Assembly: GCA_012798535.1 (NCBI GenBank)
Contig: JAAZMZ010000008.1
Coordinates: 1 to 46,384 of the forward strand
Length of the DNA stretch: 46,384 nt
Direction of reading: 5' to 3'
From: Leptolinea sp.
Lineage (GTDB): Bacteria; Chloroflexota; Anaerolineae; Anaerolineales; Anaerolineaceae
Shown: positions 9,310 through 16,369 of the stretch, piece after piece
Layout of the letters: every line of letters begins with the position of its first letter
How positions within the stretch are numbered: position 1 is the first letter of the stretch
Made by a program: the position numbers and the translations under genes
Notes under the pieces: generated by a model
What the model saw: the letters and a program-made list of their open reading frames with translations, nothing else
What the model was told of the DNA's origin: nothing
The model's database searches: none

Positions 9310-10074
9310 TCAGACCGCACGCCAAGTCTGGTAAAGCCCCAGATTTCTGGTGTGGCCATCGTGATAAGAACTAGACGTCACCTGCCACCCAGTTTGCCCG
9401 GCCAGTTCTCCAAGATCAGATTCAGTGAAAAGGTGGATATATCGCAAACCGGCGCTCTGCGGTGATCCGCCGGTGGATTGCCGCCAGTCCAGCAGCACAT
9501 CACCGGATTCCACCTGTTCTTCCCGAAATCCAACCGCTTCCCAGGGCTGCCGGCGAGCCAGCAACTTCGGGCTGTTCTGGATCTGCCACACGCTCAGGTT
9601 GAATTTACCGCCCGGTTTGATCAACTCGCGCACCTGCGATAGAAAACTAACCCGATTTTCGTGTCCCGGTAGATGGTGCAAGACGGCAAAGGCCAGAACA
9701 CCATCGAAAGGCACACCTTCAATACCGGTATGCCAGTCTTTGCCCATCAGGTCCCGCTGCTGGAAAGCGATCCCCAGTTCTGGCGGCAGGGTGGAGGGCA
9801 GATTCTGGCGGGCTTCCGCCAGCAAACCGGCGCTGAAATCCACGCCAAGATACAAACCCCGGCGCAGGCTGCCGTCTTTGCGCGGCCTGGTCCAGAACGC
9901 GGCCAGCGTCCCGCTCCCGCAGCCCAAATCCAGGTAGCGGCCGTCCGGTAGGCTGTCCACAGCCTGGCGGACTCCGTCCTGAATACGCCTCCGGGTAGCG
10001 GCAAAGGATTCGGCGTAATCCTGATAAAAACGCCGGTTTATCTCGAGTAATGCGTGTACAATGACGTCATCCAT
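9310..10074 (-). CDS. SAM-dependent methyltransferase, Trm9/ALKBH8-like
   Basis: A 254-aa class I methyltransferase. The SAM-binding motif I is YLDLGCGSG (48-56), followed by LGVDFSAGLL, DGVLAFAVLHHL and a post-motif LIKPGGKFNLSVW. The late segment GDVLLDWRQS, then RYIHLFTESDLGELAGQTGW, resembles the GDV...W...RYYHLF...ELEEL ending of Trm9/ALKBH8 methyltransferases, which methylate cm5U to mcm5U at tRNA position 34. The gene is divergent from elp3, whose product makes the cm5U substrate. The ATG at 10074 is chosen because TATAAT lies 6 nt upstream; an in-frame GTG at 10095 would sit on the far side of that box. The fold is certain; the Trm9 subfamily is moderate. Confidence 0.8.
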   Translation of the reverse strand: MDDVIVHALLEINRRFYQDYAESFAATRRRIQDGVRQAVDSLPDGRYLDLGCGSGTLAAFWTRPRKDGSLRRGLYLGVDFSAGLLAEARQNLPSTLPPELGIAFQQRDLMGKDWHTGIEGVPFDGVLAFAVLHHLPGHENRVSFLSQVRELIKPGGKFNLSVWQIQNSPKLLARRQPWEAVGFREEQVESGDVLLDWRQSTGGSPQSAGLRYIHLFTESDLGELAGQTGWQVTSSSYHDGHTRNLGLYQTWRAV

Positions 10075-10080
10075 ACTTCT

Positions 10081-10086
10081 ATTATA
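10081..10086 (-). promoter_or_regulatory. -10 box of a leaderless promoter for the Trm9-like gene
   Basis: TATAAT on the minus strand ends 6 nt before the ATG at 10074. It is only 12 bp from the plus-strand -10 of elp3, so the two promoters overlap and could be controlled jointly. Confidence 0.6.
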
Positions 10087-10098
10087 GAGTGGCACGGG

Positions 10099-10104
10099 TA
10101 TAAA
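10099..10104 (+). promoter_or_regulatory. -10 box of a leaderless promoter for elp3
   Basis: TATAAA ends 6 nt before the ATG at 10111. No Shine-Dalgarno or good -35 is visible. Confidence 0.5.
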
Positions 10105-10110
10105 CAGTTA

Positions 10111-11730
10111 ATGGTCGATCTCGAAAAATGGACGGAAGCACGCCGCTTCACACCTGAAAAGCTGGAAGCCGCCAGAGTCGTTCTGGAAGAAATAAAAAAG
10201 GGAACTGACGTCTTCCTGGCTATCCGGAAAAATCCCATGCCGGGTGTGGGATATCTGGCGAAACACACCCTGGTGGAAGCCTACCGCCGGTTGGTGTCAG
10301 ATGGTATCTGGCCGGAGGACAATGAGCTATTGAAACGCATCCGCCTGAAACCGGTACGCACCCTGTCTGGCGTGACCACAGTCACCGTGCTGACCGGTCC
10401 GCACACCTGTCCGGGAGAATGCATCTTTTGCCCGAATGACGCCCGCCTTCCCAAGAGTTATCTCTACGGCGAACCCGGCGCCATGCGCGGTATGCAGAAT
10501 GATTTTGATCCCTATAAACAGGTCTCCACCCGGCTCGAAGCCCTGGAAGCGGTGGGGCATCCGATAGACAAGATCGAATTATTGGTGCTGGGCGGAACTT
10601 TTACCGCCTACGAACTGGATTATCAGGAGTGGTTCATCCGCCGCTGCTTCGATGCGATGAATGGATTTGACGCGGTCACACTGGCAGAAGCGCAGGCCGC
10701 CAATGAAGAAGCCGCGCACCGTAATGTCGGATTGGTCATCGAAACCCGTCCAGATGAGATCACACCGGTAGTGCTGGCGCACCTGCGGAAACTCGGCGTC
10801 ACCAAGGTCCAGATTGGCGCGCAGAGTATGGATGACCGGCTGTTGAAATTGAATAAACGCGGTCACACCACGGAAGAAACTTTGCGGGCTATAGGCCAGT
10901 TGAGGGCGGCCGGTTTCAAGGTGGTGCTTCACTGGATGCCGAACCTGCTGGGCGCTACCCCGGAAAGCGACCGTGAGGATTTCATCCGCCTGTGGAACCA
11001 CGGGTACTGCCCGGACGAAATTAAAATATACCCGACCCAGCTTGTCGAAAATTCCGAATTGTTCACCATCTGGCAGCAGGGAAACTATACGCCTTACACC
11101 ACGGATGAACTGATCCGGTTGATCGCCGATTTGAAGCTGACCATTCCACGCTACTGCCGGGTGAACCGGGTGATCCGCGATATCCCCTCGAACCTGATCG
11201 CCGCCGGCAACAAACGCAGCAGCCTGCGCATGGATGTCAGGCAGGAGCTGGATCGGCGCGGCGAGCATTGTCAGTGCGTGCGCTGCCGGGAAGTCCGCAA
11301 TGAACAGATTGATCCTTCGAGTCTGATTTTCCACGACCTGGCGTATCAGACACCGGCTTCACAGGAACATTTCCTGTCATTTGATACCCCGGGAGATAAA
11401 CTGGCCGGTTACCTGAGGTTATCCATTCCCGATCTGACACAAAACAAAGAGGTCAGGCAAAACATGCCCGACCTCGAAAAAGCGGCCATCATCCGTGAGG
11501 TGCACGTGTTCGGCCAGGCACTGCCGGTGGGCGGCGGTGAAACCGGCGCCGCACAGCACAGCGGCCTGGGGACCAGGCTGATCCAGGCAGCCGAGAAGAT
11601 CACCCGGGATCACGGCCTTGACAGGCTGGTGGTGATCGCCGCCGTGGGCACACGCCGGTACTATGAGAAACGCGGCTTCGAGCGGGGTGCCCATTATTTC
11701 TGGAAAGAATTGCGCAAAACGGGTAGATAA
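10111..11730 (+). CDS. elp3: Elp3 family tRNA uridine-34 carboxymethyltransferase
   Basis: A 539-aa protein with a radical-SAM domain and a C-terminal GNAT acetyltransferase domain. The iron-sulfur motif is C100-x3-C104-x2-C107 (CPGECIFCPND). Other Elp3 blocks are GGTFTAY, GLVIETRPDEI, GAQSMDD and HWMPNLLGATPESD. The Zn/tRNA region contains RREHCQC-type cysteines (RRGEHCQCVRCREV), and the GNAT part has HSGLGTRLI and RRYYEKRGF. Elp3 builds 5-carboxymethyluridine at wobble U34 from acetyl-CoA. Single-protein Elp3 is known from Chloroflexota such as Dehalococcoides. The ATG at 10111 is chosen over an in-frame GTG at 10054 because TATAAA lies 6 nt upstream and because the longer form would cross the divergent start. 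Confidence 0.93.
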   Translation: MVDLEKWTEARRFTPEKLEAARVVLEEIKKGTDVFLAIRKNPMPGVGYLAKHTLVEAYRRLVSDGIWPEDNELLKRIRLKPVRTLSGVTTVTVLTGPHTCPGECIFCPNDARLPKSYLYGEPGAMRGMQNDFDPYKQVSTRLEALEAVGHPIDKIELLVLGGTFTAYELDYQEWFIRRCFDAMNGFDAVTLAEAQAANEEAAHRNVGLVIETRPDEITPVVLAHLRKLGVTKVQIGAQSMDDRLLKLNKRGHTTEETLRAIGQLRAAGFKVVLHWMPNLLGATPESDREDFIRLWNHGYCPDEIKIYPTQLVENSELFTIWQQGNYTPYTTDELIRLIADLKLTIPRYCRVNRVIRDIPSNLIAAGNKRSSLRMDVRQELDRRGEHCQCVRCREVRNEQIDPSSLIFHDLAYQTPASQEHFLSFDTPGDKLAGYLRLSIPDLTQNKEVRQNMPDLEKAAIIREVHVFGQALPVGGGETGAAQHSGLGTRLIQAAEKITRDHGLDRLVVIAAVGTRRYYEKRGFERGAHYFWKELRKTGR

Positions 11731-11735
11731 AATTA

Positions 11736-12560
11736 CTACACGGCTCTGATGGAGCGAACATACTCCTGCCACGGATCGGTCACCTGCCGGGCATCCCTCC
11801 AGCGGTTGCCCACAAACCTGGTTGTGAAGGTCACCGGCACCAGATGGCTGCCGGCCTGCAAGATCTGATTCAGCATTCCGGGAATGACCAGCATCCTTCC
11901 CTTTACCGCCGCGTTTAACGTTTGCCGTGCGACCGTACGCGTATCTACGGTTGTGGCCCTCCCCCAGAATCCCTGTGCAAAAATCGCCGACATATTCTCC
12001 ACCGTAGTCGGCATGCCGGCCGGGCACAACGCGGTGACCGTACCGAAATCTTTGATCTCCTCGCGGATGGCATAGGAAAAATCCAGCAAGAAGCGCTTGG
12101 TGGCGGCATAGGTCGCCTTATACGGCATGGGTGAAACGGCCGCCAGGCTGCAAACATTGATAAGCATGAACTTCTTATCCGGATCCCGCAAGTCCAGAAT
12201 TTCGTGAGTCAGATCCACTGTAGCTTCGACATTCAGGCGGATAAGCTGCAGGATTTGATCGCGGGTACGTTCCAGGAACGCACCTTCATGATCCGTACCG
12301 GCCACGTTTATTAAACCCCAGAAGCGCAAACCTTCTGCGCGGACCGCGTTTAAAAATTCCGTTCTGGCAGCCTGTGAAGTCAGATCGCAGGAACGGGCGC
12401 GCACTTCCACATTGCAGGTTCTGGCGATGAACTCAGCGAAACCGGATACATCCTCGCGCATATCGGTTAAGAACAGGCTATACCCGCGTTTTGCGCATTC
12501 CATCACCATGGCGCTGCCCAGCCCGCCTGTCGCGCCGCTGATCAAAAGATGACTCTTCAT
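11736..12560 (-). CDS. Short-chain dehydrogenase/reductase 1
   Basis: A 274-aa SDR with SGATGGLG (about 7-14) for NAD(P) binding, the NVAG motif, VCSLAAVSP and the catalytic YAATK. The substrate is unknown. An AGGAGG ribosome binding site lies immediately upstream of the ATG at 12560, which fixes the start; a longer form would remove it. It is transcribed away from a second SDR and a TetR gene. Its TTGACA-N17-TAGAAT promoter is flanked by two copies of an operator-like repeat, so TetR control is likely. It runs convergently into elp3 with only 5 bp between the stops. Confidence 0.88.
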   Translation of the reverse strand: MKSHLLISGATGGLGSAMVMECAKRGYSLFLTDMREDVSGFAEFIARTCNVEVRARSCDLTSQAARTEFLNAVRAEGLRFWGLINVAGTDHEGAFLERTRDQILQLIRLNVEATVDLTHEILDLRDPDKKFMLINVCSLAAVSPMPYKATYAATKRFLLDFSYAIREEIKDFGTVTALCPAGMPTTVENMSAIFAQGFWGRATTVDTRTVARQTLNAAVKGRMLVIPGMLNQILQAGSHLVPVTFTTRFVGNRWRDARQVTDPWQEYVRSIRAV

Positions 12561-12572
12561 ACGTCCTCCTAA

Positions 12573-12591
12573 CACGTGTTTCAATCACTTG
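12573..12591 (-). promoter_or_regulatory. TetR-type operator copy 1
   Basis: On the minus strand it reads CAAGTGATTGAAACACGTG. It matches copy 2 at 16 of 19 positions in the same orientation, 53 bp (five helical turns) away. It covers the transcription start of SDR 1 and the -35 edge of the SDR 2 promoter. Confidence 0.65.
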
Positions 12592-12617
12592 ATTTATTCT
12601 ACAGACTATCTTATAAT
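12589..12617 (+). promoter_or_regulatory. Promoter of SDR 2-tetR operon
   Basis: TTGATT (12589-12594) and TATAAT (12612-12617) are separated by 17 bp. It overlaps the minus-strand promoter face to face. Confidence 0.65.
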
Positions 12618-12624
12618 TTGTCAA
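12596..12624 (-). promoter_or_regulatory. Promoter of SDR 1
   Basis: TTGACA (12619-12624) and TAGAAT (12596-12601) on the minus strand are separated by 17 bp. The elements match the strongest rRNA promoter hexamers of this window. Confidence 0.75.
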
Positions 12625-12625
12625 G

Positions 12626-12644
12626 CACTTGTTTCAATCATGTG
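12626..12644 (-). promoter_or_regulatory. TetR-type operator copy 2
   Basis: On the minus strand it reads CACATGATTGAAACAAGTG, with imperfectly inverted arms CACATG/CAAGTG. It lies next to the -35 of SDR 1 and at the transcription start of the SDR 2 operon. Confidence 0.65.
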
Positions 12645-12691
12645 TTTTATATTGAACGGGATCACTGTTCAAAACGGTTGAGAAGCGTATT

Positions 12692-13618
12692 ATGATGATC
12701 GGAGACAGGGATATGGAGTCTATGCTGGATTACACGCCGGCGCTCGCCGGAAAAACTGCCGTTATCACCGGGGCGACATCAGGCATCGGCCTGGCCGCCG
12801 CGACACTTTTCATTCTACACGGAGCACGTGTGATTGGAATTGGACGGAATGCACATCGCTGCCAACTGGCAGAAGAATCCATCCGCACAGTTTGCCCGCA
12901 GGCCGCTATTTCCTTTCTCCTGGCAGATCTTTCTTCTCAGAAACAGATCAAAAAACTGGCCATTGATATCCGGGAAGAAATGGAACGTATGGAGCTTCAC
13001 CGCCTGGATTTACTGGTCAACAACGCCGGAACATATTCACAAAAGAAAGTACTCACCGAAGACGGCATTGAAAGGACCTTCGCCACCAACCATCTGGCTC
13101 CCTTTTTATTGACACATGAACTCTTACCCCTGTTGCAAAAGTCAACCGCCGGCCGGGTGATTACCATAAGTTCAGACTCTCACTACAATATGAATATCAA
13201 CCCGAAGACTATTCATAATCCCGATTTTTATGTGGGTCTGCTGGCGTATGCCAGATCAAAACTCGCGAATATCCTGTTTACCGCCGAGTTTAATCGCCGT
13301 CACGCTGGCAGCAGCGTCCATGCGTACGCTGTTGATCCCGGCTTGGTAAAGACCGATATTGCTTATAAAGAGCAGCCGGCCTTTTCCCGCCTGATCTGGA
13401 AAATTCGCCGTTTGGCAGGCGATCCACCGCTTAAACCGGCCTGCACCATCCTGTATCTGGCCTCCGAGCCTTCAATTCAGAATTCCCCTGAAAATTACTG
13501 GTGCAACCAGAAACCCAAACGCAGCAGCCGTGAGGCTACCTCCTTCAATCTGGCTCGAGAATTATGGGATACTTCACTCAGTTTATGCGGACTTTCCGAT
13601 CCGCAACAGGAGATTTAA
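12692..13618 (+). CDS. Short-chain dehydrogenase/reductase 2 (retinol dehydrogenase-like)
   Basis: A 308-aa SDR. It carries TGATSGIG for cofactor binding, LLVNNAG, VITISSDSH (catalytic Ser) and YARSK (catalytic Tyr/Lys). Overall it resembles the retinol dehydrogenase/WW-oxidoreductase branch, which suggests a lipophilic alcohol or ketone substrate, though none is known. The start may instead be the ATG at 12713, which has GGAGACAGGG right before it. It is followed after 3 bp by tetR, so the two form an operon, divergent from SDR 1 and sharing the double operator. Confidence 0.88.
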   Translation: MMIGDRDMESMLDYTPALAGKTAVITGATSGIGLAAATLFILHGARVIGIGRNAHRCQLAEESIRTVCPQAAISFLLADLSSQKQIKKLAIDIREEMERMELHRLDLLVNNAGTYSQKKVLTEDGIERTFATNHLAPFLLTHELLPLLQKSTAGRVITISSDSHYNMNINPKTIHNPDFYVGLLAYARSKLANILFTAEFNRRHAGSSVHAYAVDPGLVKTDIAYKEQPAFSRLIWKIRRLAGDPPLKPACTILYLASEPSIQNSPENYWCNQKPKRSSREATSFNLARELWDTSLSLCGLSDPQQEI

Positions 13619-13621
13619 AGT

Positions 13622-14200
13622 ATGGCAACAAATCCCGTTGAAGAGAAGATCATCACTGCCACGGTCGAATGCATTGAAAAATACGGCATCAAAGGGACGA
13701 CCATTCGCCAGATCGCAGAAGTGGCCGGTGTGAACAGCGCGGCTATTAATTACTATTTCCGCAGTAAAGACATACTGATCGAACGCTGCATGAAACAGAC
13801 GCTGCACAACGCGTTTGACTGGGAAGATATTGAAAAGCTACCCGGTTCCACGGCCAGCGAGCGCTGCAAGCACGTTTTCTACGGAATTATGGAAGGCGGG
13901 ATAAATTATCCGGGCATCACCCGCGCGCATTTCTATGACTTGCTAGTGGATGGTAATTACCTGTCACCCATGAGTGGAGCAATAAACCAGTTCCTGGATA
14001 ACCTGGTGAAAGACTTGAAATCCAGAGGGGCGACCCTTCCGGAAGACGAACTGTATATAGTGTGTATCCAGATCACCAATGCTGTCATGATGCTGGTCTT
14101 GATGCCGGGGTTGTTCGAGAAGAGGTACGGCGTCGATCTGCTCGACCGTGAACAACGCCAAGAGTATGTCGACCAGATGGTGGACCGGTTATTGAGCTGA
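13622..14200 (+). CDS. TetR/AcrR family transcriptional regulator
   Basis: A 192-aa protein with an N-terminal TetR DNA-binding domain (about 8-55). It contains the GIKGTTIRQIAEVAGV helix-turn-helix and the INYYFRSKDILIE block. The helical C-terminal part would bind a ligand and dimerise. AGGAGATTTAAAGT precedes the ATG. It is the last gene of the SDR 2 operon and presumably binds the two repeats at 12573-12591 and 12626-12644, repressing both SDR genes and itself. The inducer is unknown. It ends one base from the stop of the convergent GH1 gene. Confidence 0.9.
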   Translation: MATNPVEEKIITATVECIEKYGIKGTTIRQIAEVAGVNSAAINYYFRSKDILIERCMKQTLHNAFDWEDIEKLPGSTASERCKHVFYGIMEGGINYPGITRAHFYDLLVDGNYLSPMSGAINQFLDNLVKDLKSRGATLPEDELYIVCIQITNAVMMLVLMPGLFEKRYGVDLLDREQRQEYVDQMVDRLLS

Positions 14201-14201
14201 C

Positions 14202-15527
14202 TTACGGGAACAACTTCTCGGCGGATTGCGCCGCCCAGCGTTCCACCATTTCCTGTGTCAGCCCGTTCTCCCGGCAGATGGCCGCGTACAGGTCGGCGCT
14301 CGGCCTCCGGATGCGCGCCTGGGTCTCCCGGTCGAGTCCCCACAAACCCCATCGCTGGGTCCACCCACGCTCCCACTCGAAATTATCGACCAGCGACCAG
14401 TGATAATATCCCTGCACGCGGAAGTTGTAATTCGCCGCCCGCCAGACCTGTTCCAGGTGTTCAACCAGATAGCGCGGCCGCAGGTGGTCGTCTGAATCTT
14501 CCACCCCGTTTTCGGTGACCATCAGGGGTATACCAAACTTTCTCGCCCAGCTCAGCGCGCGGAACATCCCTTCGGTAACTTTGGCAATGAAACCGGTCTC
14601 GCTCATTTCGGCGCCGGGCGGGGTGCTGCGCCGGCCGAACATTTCTCCGCCGGCTGATAGGTCAAATTTCACCAGGTCGCCAGTGTAATAGTTGATCCCC
14701 AGGTAATCCTGCGTTCCGGCGGCTTCAGGAATGGAAATCTTCTTGAATGCCATATCCAGTTTCCCGGTCTTCAGAGCGCCGGCAAAGGAATCGTTATAGA
14801 TTTTGGCCTGCAAACCGGCCATCCAGCAGTCGGGCGGAAAATCCGGCCGAGCCGGTTGCAGGTCACGGTAGTTAAGCGCAAAACCAACCCGCGCGTCCGG
14901 CTGCGCCGCATGAATTGTACGATAGGCCGCCGCGTGCCCGCGGACCATATTGGCCATCACCTGCAGCGCCAGATTCATATCGTTCTTTCCCGGGGGGAAA
15001 CCGCCACCCATGTACCCGCCCCACACATACACGTTGGGTTCATTGATGGTCACCCAGAGTTTGACATAATCTTTAAGAGCTTCCACCACTTTTTTCACAT
15101 AGCGCTCGAAATATGAGAGAACAGCGCCTGTTTCCCAACCACCCAGATTCGTCACCCACAGAGGATCGGTAAAATGATGCAGGGTCACCATGGGTTCCAG
15201 TTTGCGATCTACCATCCCACGGATGATCTGCCGGTAATACTCCAGCGCGTCTTCATCCCAGCGATCCGGTGAGGGCTGCACCCGGCTCCATTCAATGGAC
15301 ATGCGGTGTGAATTTTGGTGGCCTTCCGCCGCCCTGTCCAGATCTTCCTTCCATTTACCGCCCCACCAGTTGCAGGCCAGTCCGGAACGCATACCTTCTT
15401 TGATCTTGCCGGGCTGCGTTTCCCACTGGTACCAGTTGTTATTGGTATTTCCACCCTCCACCTGATGAGAAGCGGTTGCCGTCCCCCACAGAAAACCGGC
15501 CGGAAAATGAATGGCTGTTTTGGGCAT
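14202..15527 (-). CDS. Glycoside hydrolase family 1 beta-glycosidase
   Basis: A 441-aa GH1 enzyme of normal length. The N-terminal signature FLWGTATASHQVEGG, the acid/base Glu163 in TINEPN and the nucleophile Glu339 in VTENG are present, as is the late YYHWSLVDNFEWERGW aglycone block. It has no signal peptide, so it should act in the cytoplasm on imported beta-linked disaccharides or glycosides; glucosidase, galactosidase or another specificity cannot be decided. GTGAGGTAAAGAC precedes the ATG. It stands alone between the TetR operon and envelope genes. Confidence 0.92.
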   Translation of the reverse strand: MPKTAIHFPAGFLWGTATASHQVEGGNTNNNWYQWETQPGKIKEGMRSGLACNWWGGKWKEDLDRAAEGHQNSHRMSIEWSRVQPSPDRWDEDALEYYRQIIRGMVDRKLEPMVTLHHFTDPLWVTNLGGWETGAVLSYFERYVKKVVEALKDYVKLWVTINEPNVYVWGGYMGGGFPPGKNDMNLALQVMANMVRGHAAAYRTIHAAQPDARVGFALNYRDLQPARPDFPPDCWMAGLQAKIYNDSFAGALKTGKLDMAFKKISIPEAAGTQDYLGINYYTGDLVKFDLSAGGEMFGRRSTPPGAEMSETGFIAKVTEGMFRALSWARKFGIPLMVTENGVEDSDDHLRPRYLVEHLEQVWRAANYNFRVQGYYHWSLVDNFEWERGWTQRWGLWGLDRETQARIRRPSADLYAAICRENGLTQEMVERWAAQSAEKLFP

Positions 15528-15641
15528 GTCTTTACCTCACGAAGGTTGTTTTTTCTAATTATAGACCCGGGATTCACCTGGTACTACGATTGGATTGCAC
15601 AGGCGGTAATCCTGTCCTACAATATTTTTCAGGTGGAGACC

Positions 15642-16340
15642 ATGCCATTCCCAATCCTGAAGAGAGTTTTACCTGCACTGATATTCATCCCCGTATTATT
15701 CTTGATCTCTTCACCTTTATCGTTAACCCTGTGGCAATTGACACCGGATGGCTTCACGAAAGCCGGCTGGCAGACCGGAGTGCCTGATAAAAAGGCTGTT
15801 GAAGCCTATCCCACCGCCAGTCTGGACTGGAATAATGGAAACGTAGTCATTGTTTCTCCACAAGGCCGGTGGCAGAATCCGGCCGTATGGAATGTTCAAC
15901 AGGCGCAGTGGACGGACCTTAATCACGACGGCCAGTCAGAGGTCACCCTTCTGGTGCGGCGTCCCTTTGCTCCCTGGCCGGTGGATAAACTCCTGCCGTT
16001 CGGCGGCCGTATCCAGTCCTATCAGGATGCCGCCGGTCAGAGCAGCCATATCATTCTCATCGGCTGGAAAAAGGACCACTGGGGAGAACTATGGGCTGGT
16101 TCCGCTCTGGCTCGTCCGGTGCGCTCGTTTGAGGCGGTTGATCTGGATCAGGATGGCGATCAGGAATTGCTGGTCCGTGAAGGAGATTATCAGGACACCG
16201 ACACATCTTCCGCTTCCACCTTGGCCCTCTGGAAATGGAACGGATTTGGATTCGACCTGATCACTCGAATGGAGAGACCATCCGTGCATTTCAACCTTAT
16301 AATGTCAAAAGATAAGAAGAATCTCATTTTGGTGGAATAA
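15642..16340 (+). CDS. Secreted FG-GAP/VCBS-like repeat protein, function unknown
   Basis: A 232-aa protein with an N-terminal hydrophobic segment (about 8-33) acting as signal anchor. The body shows at least two Asp-rich calcium-binding-like repeats, DLNHDGQSEVTLLV and DLDQDGDQELLV, each followed by strands as in FG-GAP/VCBS beta-propeller blades. CAGGTGGAGACC precedes the ATG; a longer in-frame version would overlap the GH1 gene by 200 bp and is not credible. The gene lies 29 bp upstream of a DUF3160 lipoprotein and is probably co-transcribed with it. The molecular role is unknown. Confidence 0.75.
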   Translation: MPFPILKRVLPALIFIPVLFLISSPLSLTLWQLTPDGFTKAGWQTGVPDKKAVEAYPTASLDWNNGNVVIVSPQGRWQNPAVWNVQQAQWTDLNHDGQSEVTLLVRRPFAPWPVDKLLPFGGRIQSYQDAAGQSSHIILIGWKKDHWGELWAGSALARPVRSFEAVDLDQDGDQELLVREGDYQDTDTSSASTLALWKWNGFGFDLITRMERPSVHFNLIMSKDKKNLILVE

Positions 16341-16369
16341 ACCAGCGTTCAAGTTTTAAGGAGGAAACA

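Noticed and set aside
15315..15641. A 109-codon N-terminal extension of the FG-GAP-like protein
   Set aside because: It would overlap the GH1 gene by over 200 bp; the ATG at 15642 has a ribosome binding site and begins a signal peptide.
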